A DNA stretch of 64,000 bases from Alphaproteobacteria bacterium (GCA_947473475.1 CANJBZ010000017.1:1-64000), one strand, 5' to 3'; positions 6,756 through 15,505 are shown, counted from the stretch's first letter. Made by a program: numbers and translations. Notes: a model not told the origin generated them from the sequence alone.

Positions 6756-9110
6756 TCAATGCGGCTTGGCTCTCGGGGCCGGCGGTTTGGCCGGTGTTTT
6801 CTCCGGGGCTTTTTTGACCGGCGCCGGTGGCTGCACAAATTCGCTGAATACCCAGCCCTTGGCGCCGCCCGTAACGCGAACCTCCGTCCAATTGCCGGTG
6901 GTCTGCCCAGGCGTCACCTGCGCGCCCTTCTTCAAGAAAGCCACCACAGGGGCCTGCATGTTCGGACCCGAACGCATGTTCGCGCCGCGATCGAGCGTAA
7001 CGGCTTGCAGCTTCTTCTGCGCAGCCGGTTTCGGGGTGGTGGAAGGCGCGGTGATTGTCGAAGAAAACACGCTGGAAATATCGGGCAGCGGCAATTTCAG
7101 GCCAAGCACGTCCATACCGATGTACACAGTGAGACCGGTTGCGATCACAAGAGCAGCGCCGATCAGCGCAGGCATACGCTTGCCGTTGCTCTCGCCCTCG
7201 GCATTGCGCGTCTGCGAGAGCGCGTTCCAATCCTTGTTTGTCCGCAGGGCGACCTGCGTCGTTTCATGCGGTGGGTGATCGGCCGGACGCTGGCTGGTGC
7301 GTCTCTGCAACGTGGCGATCTCGTCGCGCAGGCGCAGAATTTCCTCATTGTCGCCGGCGTCGCGCGCACCGTTGCGAATGCGCAGCTGCGCCAACGACCG
7401 TTCCGCCGCCTCGAAACGAGCCGTAGCATCGGCCAGTTCACGCGCGGCCTGCCGCTTCCATTCCGCTTCGGCAGAGAGCCGCGCCGTCTCTTGCGCTTTC
7501 CACGCGCGTTCCGCCTGCAGCATGGCGTCTTTCATCTGCTGCTCGCGTTCCTCGCGGGCGGCTTCCGCCTCGGATTGCACGCGCGCCAGTTCGGCGTCCT
7601 TCGCAGCCAAAGTCTGCTGTGCGGCTTCGGCGGCCGCCAATTGGTGCGCTGCTTCGGCATCTGCCTCGGCAATCGCTTGCCCAAGCTCGCCGCGGGCGCG
7701 GTCTTGCGCGCTTTGCGCGGCGCGGCACGCTTCTTCCAGCTTAGCCTGGGACTCCGATAGCGCCTCGCGAAGCGCCCGGCACTCCCGTTCCAGGTTTTCG
7801 CGCGCCGCTGCTGCTTCGACCTGCTCGCTGGTCCACTCGCTGCGATAGTTCTCTTCCCACAACGCTTCGGCTGCCGCGAGTTGGCCGGCCATATTTGTCT
7901 TGGACGCGCTTTCGGCATCGGCGAGCGCGGATTCCAACGCGGCTCGCGCCCGTGCGCTCTCCTCATGGGCGTGCGCCTGTGCGTCTGCCACCAGCGACTG
8001 GCATTCCGTCAATGCCGCATTCAGCGTGGCGCATTCGCTTTTCAGCTGCAGCAGTTCGCCTTCTTGCGCCCGCATTGCCTCGGAGGCTTGCGCGACAACC
8101 TCTTCCGCGTGACCGCGCCATTTGGCTTCGACGGCCGACATCTGCTTGGCGTTTTCGGCTTTCAACGCCGCTTCCGCCTGCGCCACGGCTTGGCGCAGCG
8201 CCGCCGTCTGAGCTTGGGCTTCGGCCAGCGCATTTTCAGACTGCTGCCGCCACTGGATTTGTGCGTCCGCCAGCGCCCTTTCGGATTGCTGGCGCCACAA
8301 TGTTTCCGCTTCGGCGCGTAGCCGGGCGGCTTCTGCTTTCCAACTGGCTTCCGCCTTGCTGAGGGCGTCGCGTAATTCACGTTGAGATTGCGCGCGTTCG
8401 CCTTCTCCAGCAGCCTGCAACTGCCGGATGTCCGTTTCGCGGCTGGCGATGGCGGCGCGCAAGCCGTTCAGCGCGCGCTCGCTTTGCAGCCGCGCGCCTT
8501 CGGACGTCGCGCGCAACTCAGCTACGCTGCGTTTGAGCTTCTCTTCCCATTGCGCCTCGGACACCGCGACCTGACGGCCGGCTTCCGAACGCGCACCGGC
8601 GACGCCCTTGCGATAATCTTCCTGCCAGCGTGCTTCGACGGCGGCCAATTGGCGCGCGGCCTCCGCTTTCCAATCCGCCTCGGCCTTGGCGAACTGTTCC
8701 TCGGCTTCCAGCAGCAATTCCTCGCGCGCTTGCGCGTCGCCGTGCTGGAGCCGCGCAATTTCCGCTTCGGAGGTGGCGAGTTTGATCTGCAGCGCCGACA
8801 CTTGCGACCGCAGCCGCGCGAGTTCCTCATTCTGCTGCTCACCCGGCGACGGCGCGCCGCCCAGCGGCACGGGAAGAGACGGCTCGGCTTCACCCTTGCG
8901 CACAAGAAAATCGGACGGCAGTGCATCGCCGCTTTGGGGTTTGCGCAAATCCGCCGCCATCGCCGAAAGCGAAGACGCGGGCGCGGGCCGCTTGCGCACC
9001 AGAAGCGCGGCGGTCAGGCTCGAAAATTTGCTCTCATCCACATCGCCTTTGCGTTCGGCGAGGGACTCGTCGTCGTCGGCCTCGGCGGCCTCCACAGCAT
9101 GCTGCGCCAT
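6756..9110 (-). CDS. Long coiled-coil membrane protein with C-terminal SH3b domain
   Basis: A 784-residue protein with three parts: an N-terminal disordered stretch (1-120), a very long Ala/Glu/Gln/Arg-rich coiled coil (about 125-630) built of repeated AEAxW and AExEAR units, and a single membrane segment (about 648-666, ALIGAALVIATGLTVYIGM). The C terminus is a bacterial SH3 domain (about 702-762, ANMRSGPNMQAPVV...GWVFSEF) with a Pro/Lys tail. This implies a cytoplasmic coiled coil and a periplasmic SH3b domain that may touch peptidoglycan. ATG 9110 has GGAG seven bases upstream; a GTG ten codons earlier lacks one. The 3' end abuts the convergent rlmM-like gene. Role unknown; a cell-envelope or polarity scaffold is possible. 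Confidence 0.75.
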   Translation of the reverse strand: MAQHAVEAAEADDDESLAERKGDVDESKFSSLTAALLVRKRPAPASSLSAMAADLRKPQSGDALPSDFLVRKGEAEPSLPVPLGGAPSPGEQQNEELARLRSQVSALQIKLATSEAEIARLQHGDAQAREELLLEAEEQFAKAEADWKAEAARQLAAVEARWQEDYRKGVAGARSEAGRQVAVSEAQWEEKLKRSVAELRATSEGARLQSERALNGLRAAIASRETDIRQLQAAGEGERAQSQRELRDALSKAEASWKAEAARLRAEAETLWRQQSERALADAQIQWRQQSENALAEAQAQTAALRQAVAQAEAALKAENAKQMSAVEAKWRGHAEEVVAQASEAMRAQEGELLQLKSECATLNAALTECQSLVADAQAHAHEESARARAALESALADAESASKTNMAGQLAAAEALWEENYRSEWTSEQVEAAAARENLERECRALREALSESQAKLEEACRAAQSAQDRARGELGQAIAEADAEAAHQLAAAEAAQQTLAAKDAELARVQSEAEAAREEREQQMKDAMLQAERAWKAQETARLSAEAEWKRQAARELADATARFEAAERSLAQLRIRNGARDAGDNEEILRLRDEIATLQRRTSQRPADHPPHETTQVALRTNKDWNALSQTRNAEGESNGKRMPALIGAALVIATGLTVYIGMDVLGLKLPLPDISSVFSSTITAPSTTPKPAAQKKLQAVTLDRGANMRSGPNMQAPVVAFLKKGAQVTPGQTTGNWTEVRVTGGAKGWVFSEFVQPPAPVKKAPEKTPAKPPAPRAKPH

Positions 9111-9299
9111 CGCGCGGCTCCAATTGTCTTGCACGATGCCTTTGCAGCAGCGGGCCCGGCGGTCGGATGAATGTCGTTCGTAGCGCCGAATGTAACCTAC
9201 AGACTGATGCCAGCCCGTTATCCCAGACGATTGGATTTGCCTAAGTTTGTAACGAAAACAGCGTAGAGCGCAGGCAGCGCCCGCACGGTTGAAAGACCG

Positions 9300-9391
9300 C
9301 CCCTCACCCTGACCCTCTCCCCGAAATGGGGAGAGGGAAATTGCGGCAAACCTCCCTCTCCCCCAACGGGGGAGAGGGCCGGGGTGAGGGG
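9300..9391. repeat. GC-rich double-hairpin intergenic repeat
   Basis: Outer arms 9300-9309 and 9382-9391 are complementary and enclose two perfect hairpins: CCCTCTCCCC (9313-9322)/GGGGAGAGGG (9328-9337) and CCCTCTCCCCC (9354-9364)/GGGGGAGAGGG (9368-9378). This clover-like layout is typical of REP/BIME-like or MITE-derived elements. Apart from it and a terminator, the 364-base gap at 9111-9474 shows nothing else recognisable. Confidence 0.75.
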
Positions 9392-9424
9392 GAGGTCTCT
9401 CCTCCTGGCCACTGCCCAAAACGA

Positions 9425-9462
9425 AAACAGCCTCCGCAAGGCTTCCCCTGCGGAGGCTGTTT
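9425..9462 (-). terminator. Intrinsic terminator of the amidohydrolase-like gene
   Basis: Stem of 14 bp, AAACAGCCTCCGCA (9425-9438) / TGCGGAGGCTGTTT (9449-9462), with a 10-base loop. Read on the minus strand it is followed by TTCGTTTT. It lies 12 bases beyond the stop of the gene ending at 9475. Confidence 0.85.
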
Positions 9463-9474
9463 GTTAACCGTCAA

Positions 9475-11409
9475 TCAATTTTCAGCGGTGGCCGGACCGG
9501 CGGCGCGCGCCAGCGAGGTCGAGAACGCATAGGGCACCAGGATGTGCGCCGTGTTGGACTTGCTGCCCCATTCCGGGCTTTCGACCGGCTCCGGATTTTT
9601 GACCTGCACATGCAGCTTGCCCGCATTGATGAACTTTTCGGAGGGAACGACAAAGCGCAGCTTCGTCGCACCCTCCACCATTGTCGTCACCGGCTCGCCA
9701 TTCACGTACACAACCGAGCGCTTCACGAAATTGACGCCGGTCAGCGTCACCGTCGTTTGCGCGGTGTTCTGCAGAATGGTGCGCGGCGCGATGGCTTCGA
9801 TGGCCGGCGTCGGCGAGATGACGTAATCGGGTATCGCGCCCAGGCCCGGACCTTTACGCACATAAGCGATGCCGGGGAATACGCCGGATTCCTGACCGTT
9901 CGGCGCCGTCACCGTCATGTAGGGCTTAGGCATCTGCACCGGCTTGGCCACGAACTGCTTCACCGCATTGGTGAAGGCCATATTACTGACGGGCGCGCCG
10001 TCGTAGCTGATCTTGTCGTTCGCAAACATGGCGCCGCGATACCAGGGATGGAAACCGCGATCCACGACATGGCCGTCTTTGATGACCATGCTGATCTTGC
10101 GCATGTTGCGGATGTCGGCGGACGGATCGGCATCGAGAATGTCGAGGTCGGCAAACTTGCCAACTTCAACCGTGCCGATATCGTTCAGATGGAAGTGCTG
10201 CGCGGCAAATTTCGTCGCCTGTTGCAGAACCTTCATCGCGGGAACCTTGGCGTCTTCCTGGAAGATTTCCATTTCCTGCAGCACGCCCAAGCCCGGCGCG
10301 GATTGCGAATCGTCCATCGACGGCAGCGCATGACCGCCAGCGGCGATCAGATCGCCGATGAACTTGGCGTGGTTCTTGTAGCCGCAACTGCGGATGGAAA
10401 TCTGCGCGGGGGTCAGTTCTTCCTCCGGCATCTTGTTGTTGTCCATCAAATCCGCGATGGCATATTGCGGGTAGTAGGACAGCAGATCTGTATTGGTGAA
10501 CAGCTCGCGGTCTTCCTGGCGAATCTTCTGCCACGTGGAGGGGAAGCCATGGTCGGCGGCCTGAAGATTGGGAACGACTGCCGCCTGGTGCGAGGCGAGG
10601 AAGGCCACCATTTCCTTTTCCTTCGCCGGGTCCATGTCGCAATAGACGTCCGGCGGAAGGCCGACATAGGACTTCCACTTTTCTTCGTTCTTGTTCATTT
10701 CAACGCCGATAAGGCCGGTGTGCAGCATCACATCCGCGCCCGCAAGCACGCAGGATTTGGCGCGCGTTGTCGGACCGACGCAGCGGAACACCGCCGCCTT
10801 GCCGGCCTTGTGCGCTTCGTCGGCATAGGCGGCGAACACTTCCGCCGGCGCATTGCCGTCCTGTGCGCCGATGACGTCCGCGCCTTGCGCGATAAGCTGC
10901 TTGGCGCGGGCGCGCGCTTCTTCCGGCGTCTTCAGCGCGGCGCCGTTGAAGGACTGGATGGGAATGTAATGACGCGGCCCTTCGAACATGCCGTGATTGA
11001 TGGCGTCGCGCTCAGCCACGCCCTGATCGCCGCGGCCGACATTGGGCACCACCGATGTGATGCCGAAATAGAGATAGGCTTCGTTGAAGAACCAGGTGTG
11101 GAAGGACATCGCGTCGATCAGGCCAGGCGTGATGAACTTGCCCGCCGCGTTGATGACCGTTGCGCCCGCCGGAACCGGCACCGCGCCGGCGCGGCCGACA
11201 GCGGTGATACGATTGCCGGTGATGACGATGACCGAGTTCTGCACCGGCGCGCCGCCATTGCCGTCGATCAGCGTGCCGCCCTGAATGACGAGCACCTGTT
11301 GCTGCTGCTGACCTTGCGCGTTCGGGGCCGCCGCAAGGCCGATGGCGATGGCGGCTGCCGCAGCCACCCCCAGGAATTTCGTCGTCAGTTTTGCGCGCAC
11401 GCCTTTCAT
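9475..11409 (-). CDS. Exported amidohydrolase-superfamily protein with TIG-like C-terminal domain
   Basis: A 644-residue protein with a signal peptide (about 1-32, ending ANAQG) and an amidohydrolase/imidazolonepropionase-like fold: GGTLIDGNGG (44-53), AAGKFITPGLID, and the C-terminal strand GTVEVGKFADLDILDADP. An IPT/TIG-like beta domain follows (PAIEAIAPRTI...TVTLTGVNFVKRSVVYVNG). Oddly, the metal-binding HxH after PGLID is missing: the sequence reads PGLIDAMSFHTWF. Later candidate ligands remain (MLHTG; SMDDSQS in place of the usual GTDS). It may therefore be mononuclear, use another geometry, or be non-catalytic. It has its own terminator, so it is probably monocistronic. Confidence 0.75.
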   Translation of the reverse strand: MKGVRAKLTTKFLGVAAAAAIAIGLAAAPNAQGQQQQQVLVIQGGTLIDGNGGAPVQNSVIVITGNRITAVGRAGAVPVPAGATVINAAGKFITPGLIDAMSFHTWFFNEAYLYFGITSVVPNVGRGDQGVAERDAINHGMFEGPRHYIPIQSFNGAALKTPEEARARAKQLIAQGADVIGAQDGNAPAEVFAAYADEAHKAGKAAVFRCVGPTTRAKSCVLAGADVMLHTGLIGVEMNKNEEKWKSYVGLPPDVYCDMDPAKEKEMVAFLASHQAAVVPNLQAADHGFPSTWQKIRQEDRELFTNTDLLSYYPQYAIADLMDNNKMPEEELTPAQISIRSCGYKNHAKFIGDLIAAGGHALPSMDDSQSAPGLGVLQEMEIFQEDAKVPAMKVLQQATKFAAQHFHLNDIGTVEVGKFADLDILDADPSADIRNMRKISMVIKDGHVVDRGFHPWYRGAMFANDKISYDGAPVSNMAFTNAVKQFVAKPVQMPKPYMTVTAPNGQESGVFPGIAYVRKGPGLGAIPDYVISPTPAIEAIAPRTILQNTAQTTVTLTGVNFVKRSVVYVNGEPVTTMVEGATKLRFVVPSEKFINAGKLHVQVKNPEPVESPEWGSKSNTAHILVPYAFSTSLARAAGPATAEN

Positions 11410-11518
11410 GGCTCTCCCTCTTTTTTTTGAACTGCTGGCAGTTTACCGTTCAATGGAACCCGGTTGCCATGCGATTTTCAGCCTCGGGTCATAGCTTTAA
11501 GCTAACCCTCTGCCCGGC

Positions 11519-11613
11519 TTGTCATCCCGGAAGCCGCGCAGCGGCTATCCGGGACCCACCGAGCCGTTTGCACCGTAGGTCCCGGCTCGCGCTCCGCTTG
11601 GCCGGGATGACAA
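11519..11613. repeat. Intergenic repeat with GTCATCCCGG/CCGGGATGAC ends
   Basis: A 95-base element bounded by perfect 12-bp inverted ends, TTGTCATCCCGG (11519-11530) and CCGGGATGACAA (11602-11613). The interior has further GC-rich palindromic pieces (GCCGCGCAGCGGC). Elements with these ends are widespread between genes in many alphaproteobacteria. Confidence 0.8.
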
Positions 11614-11643
11614 TAATTTTGATTTCGATGAAATGATCCGGCC

Positions 11644-12450
11644 CTAAAAATCCGACTTTGCCGCTGTCGGAATGGGATAAAGCTGGCCCGTCTGGACGTC
11701 GAGATTGTTCTCGGCGCAGACGATTTCCGTGAACGGTTCGACGGTCGAACGGTCTTTGGAATAGGTAACGACCGCCGACCAGGGCATCGTGAACGCGCCG
11801 GGGTCTTCAACGGTGAAATTTACGTCCAGCGCATTGGGGCCGCTGAGACGATAGCGTTCGATCACATGCATCTTGTCGGTGTGCGGCGTGCCGAAGGCAT
11901 CCACCCAGGTGCTTTTGTCGAGCCCGATGGTATCGACCACCAGCGTATCGCCCTCCCAATGCCCGACGGAATCGCCATACGGACTTGGCTTCACATTGGC
12001 CTTGTGCTTGGCCCCGATGAGTACGATGCGCGGCTGCTGAAGCTGCTCATAGAGGAAGGCGACCTTGTCGCCCTTATCGAGGATCTGCGCCCGCAGGTTC
12101 AGTTGCAGAATGTACGGCACACCCATCGGCGCGCAGGTTTCCTTGGGCGAACGGATGGGCTTGCCCGAATGTTCGATTTCCGCATGCTGGCGCACCGCCT
12201 CGGCGGCCCAAGGCTGCAGGATCGGCGAGCGATGATCGCCCTGCCGATAGACAACGCCGCTGTCGTCCTTGTTAAGCCCTGATTCCAGAACGCTTTTCAC
12301 CGGCCCCGGCCCGGACGGCGGGGCCCGATACGGCGTCGTCGCCGTCAACCCCCGCGTCCACATCCCAGTAAAGTCGGGATGGACATCGGCGCCAAACACC
12401 GGAACCGACACAACCAAAGCAGCAATCGCAACAGAGATGACAAGACGCAT
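11644..12450 (-). CDS. Exported protein of unknown function
   Basis: A 268-residue protein beginning MRLVISVAIAALVVSVPVFGA, a clear signal peptide cleaved near residue 20. ATG 12450 is preferred over an upstream start that would put 13 residues before the signal. The mature part carries HPDFTGMWTRG near its start and later GHWEGDTLVVDTIGLD...TWVDAFGTPHTDKMHVIERYRL, a motif set shared by a family of uncharacterised exported proteins frequent in alphaproteobacteria and acidobacteria. No catalytic site is recognised. It lies downstream of the amidohydrolase-like gene's promoter region, separated by the 11519-11613 repeat. Confidence 0.72.
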   Translation of the reverse strand: MRLVISVAIAALVVSVPVFGADVHPDFTGMWTRGLTATTPYRAPPSGPGPVKSVLESGLNKDDSGVVYRQGDHRSPILQPWAAEAVRQHAEIEHSGKPIRSPKETCAPMGVPYILQLNLRAQILDKGDKVAFLYEQLQQPRIVLIGAKHKANVKPSPYGDSVGHWEGDTLVVDTIGLDKSTWVDAFGTPHTDKMHVIERYRLSGPNALDVNFTVEDPGAFTMPWSAVVTYSKDRSTVEPFTEIVCAENNLDVQTGQLYPIPTAAKSDF

Positions 12451-12572
12451 AGTGCAGATTCCACGCTCGATCTGGGGCAACTTACGCATAAACTAAGAGA
12501 ATTGCAGCACGCTTGATGAACTGGCCTCTCGATCGTCAGCTGCGCCCGTAGCCTTTTAGCCCACGATTCAAA

Positions 12573-13625
12573 TCAACCGGCGCCGAAAGTTATCGGGCCG
12601 GTGCGCGCTCTTGGGCGAAACCGTGCACCGAATCGCGATTCAGAAGGATGTCGGTGTAAAAAATTCTGAATCCGCCATCCAATTAAAACCATTCCGATGC
12701 CAATGATTACCAGGACAAAGGAGGCGGAGACGGGATTGTGCAGCAGATCGAAGACGACATGCGAGACGTATCCATATATTCCGACGGTCCCCCAATACAC
12801 GCCAGAAGGCCTGCGCAAGTATAGGCAAATGGCGATCACGAGCACACAAATAAACACCGCAAGGCGTTTGTATGCTTCGTCTGCTTCGAGAAAAAAGCTG
12901 CCGACTGGAGCTGCGATGAGTAACATGGTGCATTTATGCATCCAGAAGCCAAAGTTCCACTTACTCCGAAGATCGACAATCCATACCACCACAATAGTCA
13001 GCACCGCTAACAATAGAGCCACATCTCGCCACGCGCCGCCCAGCTCACCGATCAGGAATTTCGCAACTATTAGCCAGACGGCCAGAGTGATGGGCACGAC
13101 GATGAATAAAAACGATGAAAACCGCAATGCAAGGGACCCAGCGATGATGGTAGCCATAGCAGGGTAATATGGGTTGTCTTTGATTGGCTCGAGCAGATAA
13201 GGTTCACCCTTGTTAGTTACCGACGACGCATCTAGCAGGTCGCTGATTTGTAAACCCACTACAAAGATGGGCACCATCAAAACCATACCGGTTACCAGAA
13301 CTCCGAATAATATCTGCAATCCAGGCTTAGTTCGAATGATCGACGCCATGATGGCGAAAGCCGTCGCACACATGAGCGCGGCCGCCGAGAGTCCCAAACC
13401 GGTATAGGTTTCGACCAATTTCTGAGAGAAAGCCAGCAGCGCAAGAAAGCTAAGCGCGATACCGGCATACCAGAAGAAAGTCGCCGTATCGGAATCTTTC
13501 AAAGGCTCGTCAGTGGCTGCTTCAAGGAATGACCATAGTTCGTCGATTTTCGATCGCGGAATGATGTCTTTGTCGGCTGCTTGGGCCAAATGCTCCTTGT
13601 TTATCAACACAGTGTTTGGCTCCAT
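12573..13625 (-). CDS. Multi-spanning membrane protein of unknown function
   Basis: A 350-residue protein with a soluble N-terminal stretch of about 45 residues (MEPNTVLINKEHLAQAADKD) and roughly nine or ten hydrophobic segments, for example ATFFWYAGIALSFLALLAF, SAAALMCATAFAIMASII and FVLVIIGIGMVLIGW. The topology is reminiscent of the DUF2157/DUF4401 membrane families, but no signature is secure. ATG 13625 is chosen because the reading frame upstream runs as antisense through the next gene and loses membrane character. The gene is visibly more AT-rich than its neighbours, suggesting acquisition by transfer. Confidence 0.68.
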   Translation of the reverse strand: MEPNTVLINKEHLAQAADKDIIPRSKIDELWSFLEAATDEPLKDSDTATFFWYAGIALSFLALLAFSQKLVETYTGLGLSAAALMCATAFAIMASIIRTKPGLQILFGVLVTGMVLMVPIFVVGLQISDLLDASSVTNKGEPYLLEPIKDNPYYPAMATIIAGSLALRFSSFLFIVVPITLAVWLIVAKFLIGELGGAWRDVALLLAVLTIVVVWIVDLRSKWNFGFWMHKCTMLLIAAPVGSFFLEADEAYKRLAVFICVLVIAICLYLRRPSGVYWGTVGIYGYVSHVVFDLLHNPVSASFVLVIIGIGMVLIGWRIQNFLHRHPSESRFGARFRPRARTGPITFGAG

Positions 13626-13708
13626 TGTCAGAATTTGCGCGGAAGTGCACCGCGATGCTCGCCCGGATGACAGACCGGACGCGGTAAAGTATTTGGACCG
13701 ACCTGACC

Positions 13709-14629
13709 TTATCGCCCCGGTTGGGTGGCGTGCCATTGGGCGAAGGCGGGTTCGGTGGCGCGGATCATTTTCCAGCCCTCGGCGAGGCGGCGTGTGATGC
13801 CCGCCGCGCTGGTTTCGGTGAGGCCGCAGGCGATGTTGTGGGCGAGGCAGGCGCGCAGAATCGTCTGACGGGCCTGTTCGACTTCCGGTGCGCCTTCTTC
13901 CACGCCCAGCGCCTGACGCAAATCGCTGCCCTGGCCGATGAAGAAGCCGCCGACGCCCGGCACCGCCGCAATGGCATCGGCGTTTCTGATGCCTTCCGTC
14001 GATTCGATCATCATGATCGCGAACAGATCGCCGTCGGGATTGAGCGGCCACACATCGGCGCGCCGTTCGTACTCCGCCGTCGAGATGCCCCACACCCAGG
14101 CGGCGGCCGCCGGGCCATAGCCGCGCAAGCCCACTGGGCTCTGATATTTCGAGGTTCGCTTCTGCGGATAGCGCATGTTCTGCACCGCCAGCAGCGCCTG
14201 CGCGGGCGTGTCGATGCCGTTGAAAATCACGCCCATCAGCCCGGCGTCGAGCGCCTGTTTGGCGATCCACTGCGCGCCTTCGCGGCCATAGGGTGCAAAG
14301 CGCGCGAACAGCGCCACGTTGGGCTGGGCATTGCCCTTCTTCAGCGCGGTGGCCTTATCCACCATGCCGATGGCGAACTGGTTCAACGCCCGGAAATCCA
14401 GCGGCGTATGCTCCATGTCCACATAGACGTAATCGGCAGCGGAGCTTGCCATGGCGCGGGCGTTTTCGGCCGACAATTCGCTGGTCTGAAATCCGATGAA
14501 GGGTTTGCCCGCCGCCAGCTTTTCGATGACGGGGTTGAGGTGCTTCACCTCTTGCGCCAAGACTGGTTGCGCCACCATCCCGCACAATAACGCCGCCGCA
14601 GCGCACGCCATTCCAATCGTCCGTCTCAT
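13709..14629 (-). CDS. Exported HpcH/HpaI aldolase-family protein
   Basis: A 306-residue protein with an N-terminal signal peptide (MRRTIGMACAAAALLCGMVAQPVLAQ) followed by an HpcH/HpaI (class II pyruvate-dependent aldolase) barrel. Active-site elements look intact: VDMEHTPLD (catalytic His), FARFAPYG (Arg), MMIESTEGI (metal Glu) and IGQGSDLRQALG (metal Asp). Such aldolases normally work in the cytoplasm on 2-oxo acids, so export is unusual. ATG 14629 is preferred to a GTG four codons earlier because GGGGA precedes it at a good distance. It is transcribed divergently from the flavin reductase gene. Confidence 0.8.
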   Translation of the reverse strand: MRRTIGMACAAAALLCGMVAQPVLAQEVKHLNPVIEKLAAGKPFIGFQTSELSAENARAMASSAADYVYVDMEHTPLDFRALNQFAIGMVDKATALKKGNAQPNVALFARFAPYGREGAQWIAKQALDAGLMGVIFNGIDTPAQALLAVQNMRYPQKRTSKYQSPVGLRGYGPAAAAWVWGISTAEYERRADVWPLNPDGDLFAIMMIESTEGIRNADAIAAVPGVGGFFIGQGSDLRQALGVEEGAPEVEQARQTILRACLAHNIACGLTETSAAGITRRLAEGWKMIRATEPAFAQWHATQPGR

Positions 14630-14781
14630 CTCGTTCCCCACGCCTTTGCGATGTTGACGCGAGGATCATAGCCGACGACGCGAGGTCAGCACACATGTGT
14701 CATTTCCTTCCGGGCATTGCACTCCTTGGGATTTCATATGCAATCTGCGTCTTGGTTTCAGGCCTTCTCATGGGAGCACCA

Positions 14782-14826
14782 ATGTACGATCCGCTGCGCG
14801 ACGCCCCTGTAGCCTTGCCGGTGTAA
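14782..14826 (+). CDS. Possible 14-codon leader ORF before the flavin reductase gene
   Basis: ATG 14782 is preceded by GGGAG at 14772-14776 and encodes MYDPLRDAPVALPV before a TAA at 14824-14826. The stop lies two bases before the GTG start of the flavin reductase gene, which itself has no good ribosome-binding site. Translational coupling from this short ORF would explain how that gene is started. It could equally be a chance ORF. Confidence 0.4.
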   Translation: MYDPLRDAPVALPV

Positions 14827-14828
14827 GC

Positions 14829-15479
14829 GTGTATTACGAAACCAGCAAAAACGATCACGGCCTGCGCTACAACCCGCTTAAGGCTTGCGTGGTGCCGCGC
14901 CCGATCGGATGGCTGACCACCATGAGCGCCGCCGGGGTGGTCAACCTTGCGCCGTTCAGCTTCTTCAACCTGCTCAGCTACGATCCGCCGTTTGTCATGT
15001 TCTCCTCCGGCACGCACGAGACCGACGGCGATAAAAAGGATTCCGTCGTCAACGTCGAGGAGACCGGTGAGTTCGTTTACAACATGGTGACGTGGGCGCA
15101 GCGCGAGCAGATGAGTCAGACCGCGCTGATCATCGACCGGCATATCGATGAAATGGCCGCAGCAGGTCTTGAGCCTCTGCCCTCTCGCATGGTGAAGCCG
15201 CCACGTGTGAAGGGCTCGCCTGTGCATTTCGAATGCCGGCTACACCAAATCATCGAACTTCCCGGTAACAAACCGGCAGCGAAGCATCACTTGGTCATCG
15301 GCCACATACTGGCCGTTCATATCGACGATGACGCGCTGACCCCTGATGGGCGTCTGGATATCCTGAAGCTTCGGCCCATCGCCCGGCTTGGATACATGGA
15401 CTACACAAGCGTCGATTCCGTGTTTCAAATGGAGAAGCGCACGCCGGAAGAGAACCTCGCGCCAGGGCCGCGTAAGTAG
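14829..15479 (+). CDS. Flavin reductase-like (FMN-binding split-barrel) protein
   Basis: A 216-residue protein of the flavin reductase/DIM6-NTAB family (cytoplasmic FMN binding, often the reductase component or a stand-alone flavoprotein). Typical features are VVPRPIGWLTTM (about 22-33), NLAPFSFFNLLSYDPP, and the closing RLGYMDYT. The family normally starts MYYET..., which fits GTG 14829 (VYYETSKND); an ATG 44 codons upstream would add unrelated residues. No partner oxygenase is adjacent. The downstream neighbour katG is convergent. Confidence 0.82.
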   Translation: MYYETSKNDHGLRYNPLKACVVPRPIGWLTTMSAAGVVNLAPFSFFNLLSYDPPFVMFSSGTHETDGDKKDSVVNVEETGEFVYNMVTWAQREQMSQTALIIDRHIDEMAAAGLEPLPSRMVKPPRVKGSPVHFECRLHQIIELPGNKPAAKHHLVIGHILAVHIDDDALTPDGRLDILKLRPIARLGYMDYTSVDSVFQMEKRTPEENLAPGPRK

Positions 15480-15505
15480 AGAATTCCGGCGACACCAAAG
15501 AATAA

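Noticed and set aside
9111-9419. N-terminal extension of the coiled-coil/SH3b gene up to 9419
   Set aside because: The extra 103 codons run through the palindromic repeat (9300-9391) and give repeat-derived Pro/Arg sequence; ATG 9110 has a proper ribosome-binding site.
9544-11430. A 628-codon open frame on the plus strand opposite the amidohydrolase-like gene
   Set aside because: It is an exact antisense shadow of a gene with signal peptide and conserved motifs. Its translation is Arg/His-rich with no family likeness, typical of reverse frames in GC-rich DNA.
13626-14270. Upstream extension of the membrane-protein gene to 14270
   Set aside because: It would overlap the aldolase gene on the same strand in another frame and lacks membrane character; ATG 13625 starts a sensible protein.
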